Assembly: GCF_013409595.1 (NCBI RefSeq)
Contig: NZ_JACCBD010000001.1
Location: 2,790,001 to 2,854,000, forward strand
Source of the DNA: Leucobacter aridicollis
Lineage (GTDB): Bacteria > Actinomycetota > Actinomycetes > Actinomycetales > Microbacteriaceae
DNA length: 64,000 bases
Direction: 5' to 3'
Positions within the stretch are counted from its first letter, which is position 1, and every line of letters begins with the position of its first letter. The notes beneath the pieces were generated by a model. The model was not told the origin of the DNA and did no database searches. It saw only the letters and a program-made list of their open reading frames with translations. This document shows positions 17,946-27,672 of the stretch, in pieces. Position numbers and translations under genes: made by a program.

Positions 17946-18706
17946 GCTCACACGCGCTCTCAGACACCGGCGCGCTCACCGCGCGCTCCCTCACGCACAT
18001 CCTGCGCAGCCCCGACACGATCATCACGACGGCGGTCACCCCGGTGGCGCTGATGCTGCTCTTCGTGTTCGTACTCGGCGGCGCGATCAATACGGGCTCC
18101 AGCGACTCGTACATTAACTACATGCTGCCCGGCATCCTGCTCATCACGATCGCGTCGGGGATCGCGTACACCGCCTACCGGCTGTTCCTCGACATGCAGG
18201 GTGGCATCTTTGAGCGGTTCCAGTCGATGCCGATCGCCCGGTCGAGCGTGCTCTGGGCGCACGTGCTCACGTCGCTCGCGGCGAACCTCGTGTCGATCGG
18301 GCTCGTCATCGGCGTCGCGCTGCTCCTCGGCTTCCGCACGAGCGCGTCGCCTGCCGCGTGGCTCGCGGTCATCGGGATCCTCGCCCTGTTCACGCTCGCC
18401 CTCACCTGGGTCGCCGTCATCGCCGGACTCTCGGCGAAGACCGTCGACGGCGCGAGCGCGTTCAGCTACCCGCTGATCTTCCTGCCGTTCATCAGCTCGG
18501 CGTTCGTCCCGACGGCGAGCATGCCCGGCCCCGTCGCCTGGTTCGCCGAGCACCAGCCAGTCACGGCGATCGTGGACTCGATCCGCAACCTGTTCGCAGG
18601 CGCCCCAGTCGGGAGCGAGCTGTGGGTCGCCCTCGCCTGGCTCGTCGGGATTCTCGCCGTCGCGTATGGCGCCGCGATCCTGATCTACCGCCGAAAGATC
18701 AGGTAG
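17942..18706 (+). CDS. ABC-2 type transporter permease (DrrB-like)
   Basis: A 254-aa membrane protein with about six helices, including TAVTPVALMLLFVFVLGGAI and a C-terminal LVGILAVAYGAAILIYRRKIR. The ABC-2 signature is visible around LPFISSAFVPTASMPGPVAWFAEHQPVT. It is the transmembrane half of the pump and last gene of the PadR operon, followed directly by a strong hairpin. Confidence 0.9.
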   Translation: MSSHALSDTGALTARSLTHILRSPDTIITTAVTPVALMLLFVFVLGGAINTGSSDSYINYMLPGILLITIASGIAYTAYRLFLDMQGGIFERFQSMPIARSSVLWAHVLTSLAANLVSIGLVIGVALLLGFRTSASPAAWLAVIGILALFTLALTWVAVIAGLSAKTVDGASAFSYPLIFLPFISSAFVPTASMPGPVAWFAEHQPVTAIVDSIRNLFAGAPVGSELWVALAWLVGILAVAYGAAILIYRRKIR

Positions 18707-18718
18707 CCCCCCTCACAC

Positions 18719-18757
18719 CAGCGCGCCCCGCAGCCTCACCGGCTGCGGGGCGCGCTG
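18719..18757. terminator. Perfect GC-rich hairpin between convergent genes
   Basis: Arms 18719-18735 and 18741-18757 are a perfect 17-bp inverted repeat around a 5-base loop (TCACC). It lies 12 bp after the permease stop and 13 bp beyond the stop of the convergent acyl-CoA oxidase-like gene. It probably terminates both; there is no U-tract. Confidence 0.7.
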
Positions 18758-18770
18758 CGCGCTGCGGGTC

Positions 18771-20849
18771 TCAGCTCGCGGTGGCGGCGGCCTTCTCTGC
18801 GGCCTTCGCCGCAGCCTTCGCCTGTGCGCGAAGCTCCTTCTCGTGCACTGGCCAGAGGCCGGCGGCGCGCTGCTCATCGACGTAGTTCTGCGCCTCCTGC
18901 TGGCGCTCCTCCTCGATGCCCGTCGCGATCTCCGCGCGCAGCAGGGCGTCGTCGAGCCCGAACGCGTCGACGAGGTCGAGCGCGTGCTCGCGGACGCGGC
19001 CGAGCAGCCTGTCGATGTACGCGGTGACCGACTCGGCGCGCTTGCCCGACATGCGGCCGTGCACGAGGTACCAGGTCATGTTGCGCTCGATCACGGTGAG
19101 GCCGAACAGGTCGCGCAGCCACGTCATCACCTGCTTCGTGCCCGGATCCGTGAGCTTCTCGAGCTCCTCGGTGAACGCCTCCCACTGCAGCAGCTCGGCG
19201 TGGGCGCGCGCCGCTTCAATGAGCTTGTGCTGCTGGGCGTTGAACGCGTCCTCGCTGCGCGCGGCACGCTCGGCCTTCGGCACATCCTTCGTTGCGTCGC
19301 GCAGCGCGCCCGCGACCTCGGCGACCATGGTCTCGACGCGGTCGGTGAGCAGCTCGCGCTGCGCCTCCGGACTGCGGAAGCTCTCGACCGAGCGTGCGGT
19401 CTGCCCGAAGTCGGCGATGCTCTGGCCAAGCTGACGGAGCCCGAAGCGGCTCACCCGGTCGCCGATCTGGCTCGCCGCCGCGCGTGCGAGGGCAGCCTTG
19501 TCGCCGTCTTTGAACTGCGCGGCGTAGTCGGTGAGCAGGCGCTTGCCGACAAGCTGGAGCAGCACCGTGTTGTCGCCCTCGAACGTGACATAGATGTCGA
19601 GATCGGCGCGCAGGCCCGTCAGGCGGTTCTTCGCGATGAAGCCCGCGCCACCGCAGGCCTCGCGCGCCTCCTGCAGGGTGTCGAGCGCCGCCCACGTCGA
19701 GAGCGACTTCAGGCCGGCGGCGAGGGTCTCGAGATCCTCGCGGTTCTCGTCGGTGTCCTTCACGCCCGAGAACACCTCGTCAAACACCGTGAGCAGCCGC
19801 TCGTGCGCGAACGCCATTGCGTAGGTCTCCGCGAGCCGGGGCAGCAGGCGCCGCTGGTGCTGGCCGTAGTCCATGAGCACGGTCTCACGGCCCGATGCGC
19901 CCGGGAACTGGCGGCGCTGCGTGCCGTACCGGATCGCGATGGTGAGCGCCGCCTGCATCGCGCGCACGGCCGAGCCGTCGAGCGAGACGCGGCCCTGCAC
20001 GAGCGTGCCGATCATCGTGAAGAAGCGGCGGCCGGGGCTCTCGATGTGCGACGAATAGGTGCCGTCAGCCGCGACGTCGCCGTAGCGGTTGAGGAGGTTC
20101 TCGCGCGGGATCCTGACGTTCGTGAAGTGCAGCCGGCCGTTGTCGATTCCGTTCAGGCCGCCCTTGACGCCGTCGTCCTCGCTGCCGACGCCAGGCAGCA
20201 GCTTGCCCTCGGGGGTGCGGATCGGCACGAAGAACGCGTGCACGCCGTGGTTCACCCCGCGCGTGATGAGCTGGGCGAAGACCACCGCGGCCTGGCCGTG
20301 CAGCGCGGCGTTGCCGAGGAACTCCTTCCACGCACCCTTGAACGGGGTGTGGATCTCAAACTCCTCGGTGTCGGGATCGTAGGTCGCGGTCGTGCCGATC
20401 GACGCGACGTCGGAACCGTGCCCGATCTCGGTCATCGCGAACGCGCCGGGGAGCTTCAGGCTCATCACGTCAGGCAGCCACTTCTCGTGGTGCGCCTTGT
20501 TGCCAAGGTGCAGGATCGCGGAGCCAAACAGCCCCCACTGCACGCCGCCCTTGATCTGCATCGAGGGGTCTGCGAGCACGAGCTCCTGAAACGCCGCGAC
20601 GTTGCCACCGTGGTTGTCGCCGCCACCGAGGTACTTCGGGTACGCGCGCTGGATCGCGCCCGCCTCAACGAGCTCGTGCAGCTGGCTGAGCACCCGGATA
20701 CGGTGCTCGTCCATCGGCTGCCCGGGGATCGTGTGCAGGCTCGGCCTCGAGCGCACGAGCTCCCTGGCTTCGAGGCGCTCGGTCTTCCACTTGCCGAGGA
20801 GCGCGTCGCTCACCTGCTGGACGTTGATGCGAGGGGCGTTGTCGGCCAT
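18771..20849 (-). CDS. Acyl-CoA oxidase-like acyl-CoA dehydrogenase family protein
   Basis: A 692-aa flavoprotein. It is longer than ordinary acyl-CoA dehydrogenases (about 380-400 aa) and matches the layout of acyl-CoA oxidases: N-terminal helical domain, beta domain with FAMTEIGHGSDV and FLGNAALHGQAAVVFAQL, C-terminal domain with GTQRRQF and CGGAGFIAKNRL, FEGDNTVLLQLVGKRLL, then an extra helical region. It would introduce the 2,3 double bond into acyl-CoAs in beta-oxidation. ATG 20849 follows GGAGA. The C-terminus is Ala/Lys-rich. Whether O2 or ETF is the acceptor cannot be told from sequence. Confidence 0.88.
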   Translation of the reverse strand: MADNAPRINVQQVSDALLGKWKTERLEARELVRSRPSLHTIPGQPMDEHRIRVLSQLHELVEAGAIQRAYPKYLGGGDNHGGNVAAFQELVLADPSMQIKGGVQWGLFGSAILHLGNKAHHEKWLPDVMSLKLPGAFAMTEIGHGSDVASIGTTATYDPDTEEFEIHTPFKGAWKEFLGNAALHGQAAVVFAQLITRGVNHGVHAFFVPIRTPEGKLLPGVGSEDDGVKGGLNGIDNGRLHFTNVRIPRENLLNRYGDVAADGTYSSHIESPGRRFFTMIGTLVQGRVSLDGSAVRAMQAALTIAIRYGTQRRQFPGASGRETVLMDYGQHQRRLLPRLAETYAMAFAHERLLTVFDEVFSGVKDTDENREDLETLAAGLKSLSTWAALDTLQEAREACGGAGFIAKNRLTGLRADLDIYVTFEGDNTVLLQLVGKRLLTDYAAQFKDGDKAALARAAASQIGDRVSRFGLRQLGQSIADFGQTARSVESFRSPEAQRELLTDRVETMVAEVAGALRDATKDVPKAERAARSEDAFNAQQHKLIEAARAHAELLQWEAFTEELEKLTDPGTKQVMTWLRDLFGLTVIERNMTWYLVHGRMSGKRAESVTAYIDRLLGRVREHALDLVDAFGLDDALLRAEIATGIEEERQQEAQNYVDEQRAAGLWPVHEKELRAQAKAAAKAAEKAAATAS

Positions 20850-21065
20850 CGATATCTCCAATTCGACCTGACGGCAGAGCCAGCCGGGTTCGAACGGCCG
20901 CTGGGGTCGCCCGAGGGCCCGTCTGCCCTGATTATGGAGACAGGTTATGTCGACGTCGAGAAACCCTCAACCGTTCGCGGGGCAGTCGACAAGGCTGCTC
21001 GATCACTCGAACGCGAGACTTGTACCAAGCCTACAAAGTGAGGATGCGTTCCCTGTGAGGTATCT

Positions 21066-22703
21066 CTACTTGCGTCCGCTCGATTTCGGGCGCCGTTTCG
21101 GCTCGTACGCCTCGAACACGAGCGGCTCGATGCCGGCCTCGTCGAGCATCTCCCGCGTGCGCTTCTGCCACGTGCGAGGGATGAGCGTGACGACCTGGCC
21201 GCCTCGGCCGGCCCGGCCGGTGCGGCCCGAGCGGTGCACGAAAGTCTTCGCCTCCTGCGGCGGATCGAGCTGCACGACGGCGTCGACATCGTCGATGTGG
21301 ATGCCTCGCGCCGCCACGTCGGTCGCAACGAGCACGCGCGCCTTGCCCGTCGCGAACTGCTTGAGGTTGATCTCGCGTCGCGCCTGGCTGAGGTTACCGT
21401 GCAGCGACGTCGCGGACACCCCCGCGTCGAGCAGCTCTTCCGTAATGCGCTCGGCCGCCGCGCGGGTGCGCGAGAACAGCATGACGCGTCCGGGAATCTT
21501 CGCGAACTCGAGCACCGCCGCGTCCTTGTCCTCGCGCATCACCATGTATACGCGGTGCGGCACCGTCGATACGGTTCGCTCGATCTCGTGCGCCGCGGGG
21601 TCAACGAGGAACTCCCCGACGAGCTCCTCGACGTCGCGGTCCAGCGTCGCCGAGAAGAGCAAGCGTTGGCCGCCCCGCTCCGTCTGCCGGAGCGTCCACT
21701 GCGTCTCCTCGAGGAACCCGAGTTCGCACAAGTGATCGGCTTCGTCGACGATTGAGACCTGCACCTCGCGCAGATCGAGCTTGCGCCGCTCGACGAGGTC
21801 GCGGATGCGTCCCGGGGTGCCGATAACGATGTCGACACCGCGCTCAAGGGCGTGCACCTGAGACTCGCTAGGGACGCCGCCCACAAGCTGCGCGGTGTAA
21901 AACCCGACCGAGCGCGCGAGCGGCTGCACCGTGCGGTCGATCTGCAGCGCGAGCTCGCGGGTGGGGGCGAGGATCAGCGCCTTCGGTTTCCGGGTCGCGC
22001 CCGCCGAACCACGCGAGACGCGCTCGCCGCGCTTCGCCTGCTTGGCCTTCTTCGGCGCGGGCTCACCGAACTTCCCCTCGGCCTTGAGCACAAGCAGCCG
22101 CTCGACAAGCGCCGCGCCAAACGCGATCGTCTTGCCCGAGCCCGTCTCTGCCCGGCCGAGCACATCGCGACCCGCAATCGTGTCGGGAATCGTCGCGACC
22201 TGGATCGGGAACGGCGAGTCGGCGCCGAGCTCCCCGAGCGTCCGCACGAGGTTCTGCCCGAGGCCGAGGTCGCCGAAGCTCCGCCCGGAGGCGTCCGCAG
22301 TCGTCCACACCTTCGGCGTAAAGTTCTGCAGGGTCTCCCCCGCTGGCCGCAGGCGCCTCGCGCCCCGCTCAGCCCCGCCCGGCCGCTGGCTCCGCTCGCT
22401 GCCCTGGCCGCCGCCGCTGCCTAGGTCGCCTCGGCCGCGCTGGCCGCCCCGGCCGGCCTGGCCGCCCCTGCCACCGGCACTAGGCCTGCGATCTGCACCA
22501 CCAATGCCAGAACCCCTGGAGTTCGACATATCTTCTGCAGATCCCAGATCTTGCTGCCCACGGCGAGCCCGGCCGGAGCCACCAGCGCCCTCAGAGCCGC
22601 CCTGCCCGGTGGCGGCCCCGCCGTACTTGCGCTTCGGGGCCCGGGTGCGGTTCGGGTCATAGTTCGCCGGGGCTTTGAACCCGCGCCGCTTCTTCTGCGC
22701 CAT
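21066..22703 (-). CDS. DEAD-box RNA helicase with Arg/Gly-rich N-terminus
   Basis: A 545-aa ATP-dependent RNA helicase. The first 120 residues are basic and Gly/Arg-rich (repeats such as GRGGQAGRGGQRGRG), likely an RNA-binding tail. The core shows AETGSGKT, PTRELALQI, GTPGRIRDL, VDEADHL, SAT, and in domain 2 ATDVAARGIHIDDVDAVV and HRSGRTGRAGRGG. A likely role is rRNA processing or mRNA turnover. It starts 3 bases after the stop of a large RND transporter, so the two may share a transcript, an odd pairing. Confidence 0.93.
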   Translation of the reverse strand: MAQKKRRGFKAPANYDPNRTRAPKRKYGGAATGQGGSEGAGGSGRARRGQQDLGSAEDMSNSRGSGIGGADRRPSAGGRGGQAGRGGQRGRGDLGSGGGQGSERSQRPGGAERGARRLRPAGETLQNFTPKVWTTADASGRSFGDLGLGQNLVRTLGELGADSPFPIQVATIPDTIAGRDVLGRAETGSGKTIAFGAALVERLLVLKAEGKFGEPAPKKAKQAKRGERVSRGSAGATRKPKALILAPTRELALQIDRTVQPLARSVGFYTAQLVGGVPSESQVHALERGVDIVIGTPGRIRDLVERRKLDLREVQVSIVDEADHLCELGFLEETQWTLRQTERGGQRLLFSATLDRDVEELVGEFLVDPAAHEIERTVSTVPHRVYMVMREDKDAAVLEFAKIPGRVMLFSRTRAAAERITEELLDAGVSATSLHGNLSQARREINLKQFATGKARVLVATDVAARGIHIDDVDAVVQLDPPQEAKTFVHRSGRTGRAGRGGQVVTLIPRTWQKRTREMLDEAGIEPLVFEAYEPKRRPKSSGRK

Positions 22704-22706
22704 GAG

Positions 22707-25700
22707 TTAGCTGTTCCGTTCTTCGGTGTCGGCAGAGGGCCCGCCGTCAAATGTGGTGTCGGGCGCGGGCTCAGGCTCAGGCGCGGGCGCGGGCTCGGGC
22801 GCGGCCTCAGGCTCAGGCCCGGCCCCTGGCAAGGTGGTCTCGCCGGGGGCAACGGCTTCCGGCGCGGGCTCGGCCTCAGCCTCAGCCTCAGCCTCGGGCG
22901 CGGCGTGCTCCGGCACCGCGGCCGCACCAGGAGCGTCAGCCGGCTCGGCGTCGACGGCGCCCCCGTGAGCACCAGCACCAGCACCAGCAAGGGCAGCCCC
23001 GGCGCCAGCCGCCTTGGCGGCACGCTTGGCGGTCCGGCGGTCACGCGACTCTTCGCGTTTGCGCTCGACGAGGTAGTAGAGCGTCGGCAACACGACGAGG
23101 GTCAGCACGGTCGACGACAGCAGACCACCGATCACGACGACGGCGAGCGGCTGCGAGATGAACCCGCCCTTACCAGTGATTCCGAGCGCCATCGGGGTGA
23201 GCGCGAGGATGGTCGCGAGCGCGGTCATGACGATCGGCCTGAGACGCTGCAGCGAGCCGTGCAGCACCGCGTCGCGCAGGCTGTCGCCACGTTCTCGGTA
23301 CTGGTTCACAAGGTCGATGAGCACGATCGCGTTCGTCACTACGATGCCAACGAGCATAAGCACGCCGATGAGCGATGCGACGCCGAGCGGAATGCCAGTC
23401 GCGATGAGTAGCAGCATCGCGCCCGTTGCAGCGAACGGCACGGAGACGAGCAGTAGCAGCGGCTGCAGCAGGCTGCGGAACGTCGCGACCATCACGACGT
23501 AGACGATGAGGATCGCCGCGAGCAGCGCAATCCCCAGCTGCTGGAACGCTTCTTCCTGCTGCGACATGACGCCGCCGATACTGGCGGACGCACCGGCTGG
23601 CAGGTCGACGCTGTCGAGCGCTGCGGTGACCTGCGTGCCAGCCGCACCGAGGTCGTCGCCCACCGGCAGCGCCGATACCGTGACCATTCGCACGTTGTTC
23701 TCGGTGCGCACCGTCACCGGGCCGTCCGCGATTTCGACGGTCGCAAGCTCGTCGAGTCGCTTCTCGCCGGCGCCGGTCTGCAGCTTGAGCGCCTTCACGC
23801 CGTCGACGTCGGTCGGGGCCGTGCCGAGGTCGAGGTAGACGTTTACCGTCGAGTCGTCGATCGTTATGCGCCCGACCTGGCTCGGCTGCATGCTCTTCGC
23901 TGCCATGCCGCCCACCGCGGCCTCGCTGAGCCCGGCCTCGGCGGCCTTCTCGCGATCCACGGCGACGCGCACGTAGGGCCGCGACATCGCCAGGTCGCTC
24001 TCGACCTGCTGCAGCCCGTCCTGCTTCTTCAGCGCGGCGACGATGTCGTCGCTCGCCTCGGCAAGGGTTTCCTGGTCTGGCGCGGTCACGTTCACCTGGA
24101 TCGCGCTCGACATCGACATGCCGCCGCCCGACTGTCCGATGGAGAACTCTCCGGCGTCGGAGATCTTGTCGACCGCGGCGCGAATGTCGTCCTTGGCCTG
24201 CGCCTGGTCGGCGTCCGGATCGAGCGTGAGCGAGTAGTTGATCGCGCCGTCGCTACCGCCGCCGAACATCGCCATCATGCCGCCAGCGGAGCCGATGGTG
24301 ACCTGGACGGTCTCGACCTCGTCGAGCCCCGAGAGCGCGTCTTCGACCCGTTCGGCCTGCGCGAGCTGCTCGTCGAGGCTCGCGCCGGGCGCGAGGGTCT
24401 GGGTGAGCCCGACGGAGTTCTGTTCGTCCTCGCTCATGAACGTCGTCTTCATGAGCGGGGTCGCGAGCACGGTGCCCGCGAGCACGAGCACGGACAGGAT
24501 CAGGGTGATGCCCGGCTTTCCAAGCGTCCACTCAATGATCGGCCGGTAGCCGCGGGCCAGCCAGTTGCCTCGGTGATCGTGCTCCGACGCATTCTCGACG
24601 GCTGCGCCGTCAACCGCGGCGGGCCGTGACTCGGGCTTCAGGAACCAGTACGCGAGCACCGGCACGATCGTCAGCGAGACCAGCAGCGATGCGGCGAGCG
24701 CGATCGTCACCGTGAACGCGAACGGCCGGAACAGTTCGCCGACCATGCCGCTGACAAACGCCATCGGCAGGAACACCGCGACCGTCGTGATTGTCGCGGC
24801 CGTAATCGCTCCGGCAACCTCGCGGACGGCGCGAAGGATCGCTGTCGCCCGGTCCTCGCCTTCGACGAGGTGGCGTTTGATGTTCTCAATGACGACGATC
24901 GAGTCGTCGACGACTCGGCCGATCGAGATCGTGAGCGCGCCGAGCGTCAGCATGTTTAGCGTGTAGTCCGCGAAGTTCAATCCGACGAATGCGAGCAGCA
25001 CCGACGTGGGGATGGAGATCGCGGTCACGAGCGTCGCGCGCACGGACATGAGGAAGACGAGGATCACGAGCACGGCAAACACGAGCCCGAGCAGGCCCTC
25101 CGTGGTGAGCGACTCGATGGACTGTTCCACGTAGGGCGCCTGGTCGAAGATCACATTGAGCTTCACGTCGCCGAGCTGCGTCGAGAGTTCGTCGAGCTTC
25201 TCCTGCACAACGTGCGAGACCTCGACGGTGTTCGCCTGTGACATCTTGGTCACGGCGATGGTGAGCGCGGGCTCCCCGTTGATTCGCGAGATGCTCGTGA
25301 CGGGGTTCGCCTCAAGCGAGACGTCGGCGACGTCTCCGATGGTGACGACGTCGGGCAGCTTCGGCGCGGTCACGGCTTGGTCAGCGTCGGGGGCCGCGGT
25401 CTGCGGGAGCTGTGCGCCTGGCTGAGCTTGCGCCTGTGCGGTCTGCTCAGCGAGCTGTTGCTGCGCTTGAAGGGCCTGCTGGTAGGCCATGAAGTCCTCG
25501 GTGCTGCGCGGCACCGGGATCGATGCGATATCTTCCGCCGAGTTGAGTTCGGAACCGAGCTGCACGGCGAGCGTGTTCGTTGTGTCGTCGACCGTGCCGC
25601 CGGCGATGAGCACGCCGCTCTGCTGCAGGGCGTCGGTGATGCGCTGCTGGCTCATGCCAGCTGAGGCGAGCTTGTCGGCGTTCGGCACGATGGTCACGCG

Positions 25701-26249
25701 GTCGCCGCGTGCGCCCGAGAGCTGTGCCTCGCGCACCCCGTCGAGGTCGCCGATCTCGGGGACGACGACGCGCTCGATGAGCTTCGCGGTCTCCTCGGGG
25801 TCCTCGCCGTTCGGGGGCGTGACGGCGATCTGGATCACCGGGAGGTCGTCGACGCTGCCGGCAACGACCTGGGTGTCCGCGGTCTCCGGCAGCGTCTGCG
25901 AGATCCGGCTGACGGCGCGTTCGACCTTTTGTTCGGTCGCAGCGACGTCGACGCCGTAGGTGAACTGGGCGAGCACGACGGACATGCCTGTGCTCGACGT
26001 CGCGGTCGTGCTCTCGAGTTTCGGAACGCCGCGCAGCGCGGTCTCGACCGGCCCCGAGACGTCGTTGTTCACGACGTCAGGAGAGGCCCCCGGGTAGGTC
26101 GTGATCACGGCGATCGCCGGGAACTCGACTGACGGCATGAGCTCCTGCTTGAGGGAGGACATCCCGAGGAAGCCGAAGACTGCGGCCACGATGGTCACGA
26201 GCGCAATGAGTGCCCGGTTTTTGAGGCTGAGCACTGTAAGAAACTGCAT
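22707..26249 (-). CDS. RND-family (AcrB-like) efflux/transport protein
   Basis: A 1180-aa integral membrane transporter of the hydrophobe/amphiphile RND class. It begins MQFLTVLSLKNRALIALVTIVAAVFGF, has two large extracytoplasmic loops, two clusters of six membrane segments, and IGRVVDDSIVVIENIKRH, the TM4 signature with paired Asp used for proton coupling. About 90 residues at the C-terminus are a Pro/Ala/Glu-rich cytoplasmic tail. ATG 26249 is chosen over a start 72 bases upstream because it gives the standard N-terminus. No membrane-fusion partner is nearby. The substrate is unknown. Confidence 0.92.
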   Translation of the reverse strand: MQFLTVLSLKNRALIALVTIVAAVFGFLGMSSLKQELMPSVEFPAIAVITTYPGASPDVVNNDVSGPVETALRGVPKLESTTATSSTGMSVVLAQFTYGVDVAATEQKVERAVSRISQTLPETADTQVVAGSVDDLPVIQIAVTPPNGEDPEETAKLIERVVVPEIGDLDGVREAQLSGARGDRVTIVPNADKLASAGMSQQRITDALQQSGVLIAGGTVDDTTNTLAVQLGSELNSAEDIASIPVPRSTEDFMAYQQALQAQQQLAEQTAQAQAQPGAQLPQTAAPDADQAVTAPKLPDVVTIGDVADVSLEANPVTSISRINGEPALTIAVTKMSQANTVEVSHVVQEKLDELSTQLGDVKLNVIFDQAPYVEQSIESLTTEGLLGLVFAVLVILVFLMSVRATLVTAISIPTSVLLAFVGLNFADYTLNMLTLGALTISIGRVVDDSIVVIENIKRHLVEGEDRATAILRAVREVAGAITAATITTVAVFLPMAFVSGMVGELFRPFAFTVTIALAASLLVSLTIVPVLAYWFLKPESRPAAVDGAAVENASEHDHRGNWLARGYRPIIEWTLGKPGITLILSVLVLAGTVLATPLMKTTFMSEDEQNSVGLTQTLAPGASLDEQLAQAERVEDALSGLDEVETVQVTIGSAGGMMAMFGGGSDGAINYSLTLDPDADQAQAKDDIRAAVDKISDAGEFSIGQSGGGMSMSSAIQVNVTAPDQETLAEASDDIVAALKKQDGLQQVESDLAMSRPYVRVAVDREKAAEAGLSEAAVGGMAAKSMQPSQVGRITIDDSTVNVYLDLGTAPTDVDGVKALKLQTGAGEKRLDELATVEIADGPVTVRTENNVRMVTVSALPVGDDLGAAGTQVTAALDSVDLPAGASASIGGVMSQQEEAFQQLGIALLAAILIVYVVMVATFRSLLQPLLLLVSVPFAATGAMLLLIATGIPLGVASLIGVLMLVGIVVTNAIVLIDLVNQYRERGDSLRDAVLHGSLQRLRPIVMTALATILALTPMALGITGKGGFISQPLAVVVIGGLLSSTVLTLVVLPTLYYLVERKREESRDRRTAKRAAKAAGAGAALAGAGAGAHGGAVDAEPADAPGAAAVPEHAAPEAEAEAEAEPAPEAVAPGETTLPGAGPEPEAAPEPAPAPEPEPAPDTTFDGGPSADTEERNS

Positions 26250-26302
26250 GAGTGAAATTATCCCATGGCCCACTGATAGCGTCGCGGGGGGTGAAGAGGT
26301 CG

Positions 26303-26317
26303 CATAATGGAGGGGTG
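26303..26317 (+). promoter_or_regulatory. Possible -10 box and leaderless start of the DUF445 gene
   Basis: CATAAT at 26303-26308 resembles a -10 element and lies 6 bases before the GTG at 26315. Transcription would begin at or near the start codon. Actinobacteria translate many leaderless mRNAs, so this may decide the start; TTG 26324 behind GGAGGGG is the rival. Confidence 0.4.
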
Positions 26318-27610
26318 CCACTGTTGAACCGACGTACGCTCGGAGCCGTCACCCCAGCCGACTTCGACCGTTTGCACGCGCTCAGACGGATGCAGGGCAT
26401 CGCGGTCGGCCTGCTGATCTTCATGGCCGTCGTCTTCGTCTTCGCCTTCGCGCTCCAGGAGCGGATCCCCTGGCTCGCGTACGTCAGGGCCGCGAGCGAG
26501 GGCGGCATGGTCGGCGCGCTCGCCGACTGGTTCGCGGTGACGGCACTGTTCAGGCACCCGCTCGGCGTGCCGATCCCGCACACGAACCTCATCGCGAATA
26601 AGAAGGACGAGATCGGCGAGGGACTCGGTTCCTTCATCGAGGAGAACTTCCTCGCGGACGAGGTTGTGCACGACAAGCTCTCCCAGATCAGCGGCGCGCG
26701 GATGGCCGGTGCCTGGCTGCGCGAGACTGGGAACGCGAGGCGGGTGAGCGACATGGCGGCGAGTGTCGGACTCGGCGCGCTCACCGTGCTCGACGACCGC
26801 GACGTTCAGGATCTGGTCGAGTCGCTCGTGCGGCGCCACATCGTCGATCCCGAGTGGGGCCCGCTGCTCGGCCGCGCGACCGAGTCGTTCGTCACCGGCG
26901 GCCACCACGAATCGCTCGTGGACCTCGCCGCGAACCGGCTCGAGCTGTGGCTCGTGCAGCACCCGCAGGCGTTCGACAAGGTCATCTCTTCAAGGCTCCC
27001 CCAGTGGGTGCCGAGCATCGTCGACAAGTTCGTCGACCAGCGGCTGCACGCCGAGGCCGTGAAGTTTCTGCAGAACGTCGCGGCCGACGGGAACCACCCC
27101 GCCCGCGCGGCAATCACAAAGTTCTTGCACGATCTCTCGCGCGACCTGCAGGAGCAGGAGTCGCTCCAGGCACAACTCGAGTCGTTCAAGCGAGAGGTGT
27201 TCGACAGCCCGCGGATCCGCGACCTCGCCGCGAGCACGTGGCGCACGGCACGCGCCGCCATCGTCGACATGCTCGAGGATCCCGACAGCGAGCTGCGCAG
27301 CCGCATCACCGCCGCGATCTGCGACTTCGGGCGCAAGCTTGAGGACGACGCGACGCTGCAGTACAAGATCGACGTGTGGGTGATGAACGTTGTCGAGTAC
27401 CTCGTGCGCACTTACCGCCACGACCTCGCGCAGGTCGTCGCCGATACCGTGCAGCGGTGGGATGCGAAGGAAGCCGCCGAGAAGATCGAGCTGCAGGTCG
27501 GCAAGGATCTGCAGTTCATTCGCATCAACGGCACCGTCATCGGTTCACTCGCGGGCCTCGGCATCTTCACGATCGCCGAGCTCGTCATCGCCCCGCTCGC
27601 GGGTCACTAA
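26315..27610 (+). CDS. DUF445-family membrane protein
   Basis: A protein of about 431 aa in the DUF445 (YjiN-like) family. It has one membrane segment near the N-terminus (GIAVGLLIFMAVVFVFAFAL), the family signature EGGMVGALADWFAVTALFRHPLG, a long helical middle part and a second hydrophobic segment at the C-terminus (VIGSLAGLGIFTIAELVIAPLAGH). Both ends are thus membrane-embedded with a helical bundle between. Function is not established. The first codons are uncertain (GTG 26315 or TTG 26324). It is divergent from the RND transporter. Confidence 0.85.
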   Translation: MPLLNRRTLGAVTPADFDRLHALRRMQGIAVGLLIFMAVVFVFAFALQERIPWLAYVRAASEGGMVGALADWFAVTALFRHPLGVPIPHTNLIANKKDEIGEGLGSFIEENFLADEVVHDKLSQISGARMAGAWLRETGNARRVSDMAASVGLGALTVLDDRDVQDLVESLVRRHIVDPEWGPLLGRATESFVTGGHHESLVDLAANRLELWLVQHPQAFDKVISSRLPQWVPSIVDKFVDQRLHAEAVKFLQNVAADGNHPARAAITKFLHDLSRDLQEQESLQAQLESFKREVFDSPRIRDLAASTWRTARAAIVDMLEDPDSELRSRITAAICDFGRKLEDDATLQYKIDVWVMNVVEYLVRTYRHDLAQVVADTVQRWDAKEAAEKIELQVGKDLQFIRINGTVIGSLAGLGIFTIAELVIAPLAGH

Positions 27611-27672
27611 ACCGCGTGCCGGGCTCACGGGCCCGCCAGCCCGAAACGCAGGGCCCGGAAAGATGAAGACTT

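Noticed and set aside
18843..21041. 732-codon open frame opposite the acyl-CoA oxidase-like gene
   Set aside because: The opposite strand encodes a complete, motif-bearing enzyme; this frame is rich in Arg, Val and His from antisense codon bias and has no recognisable fold.
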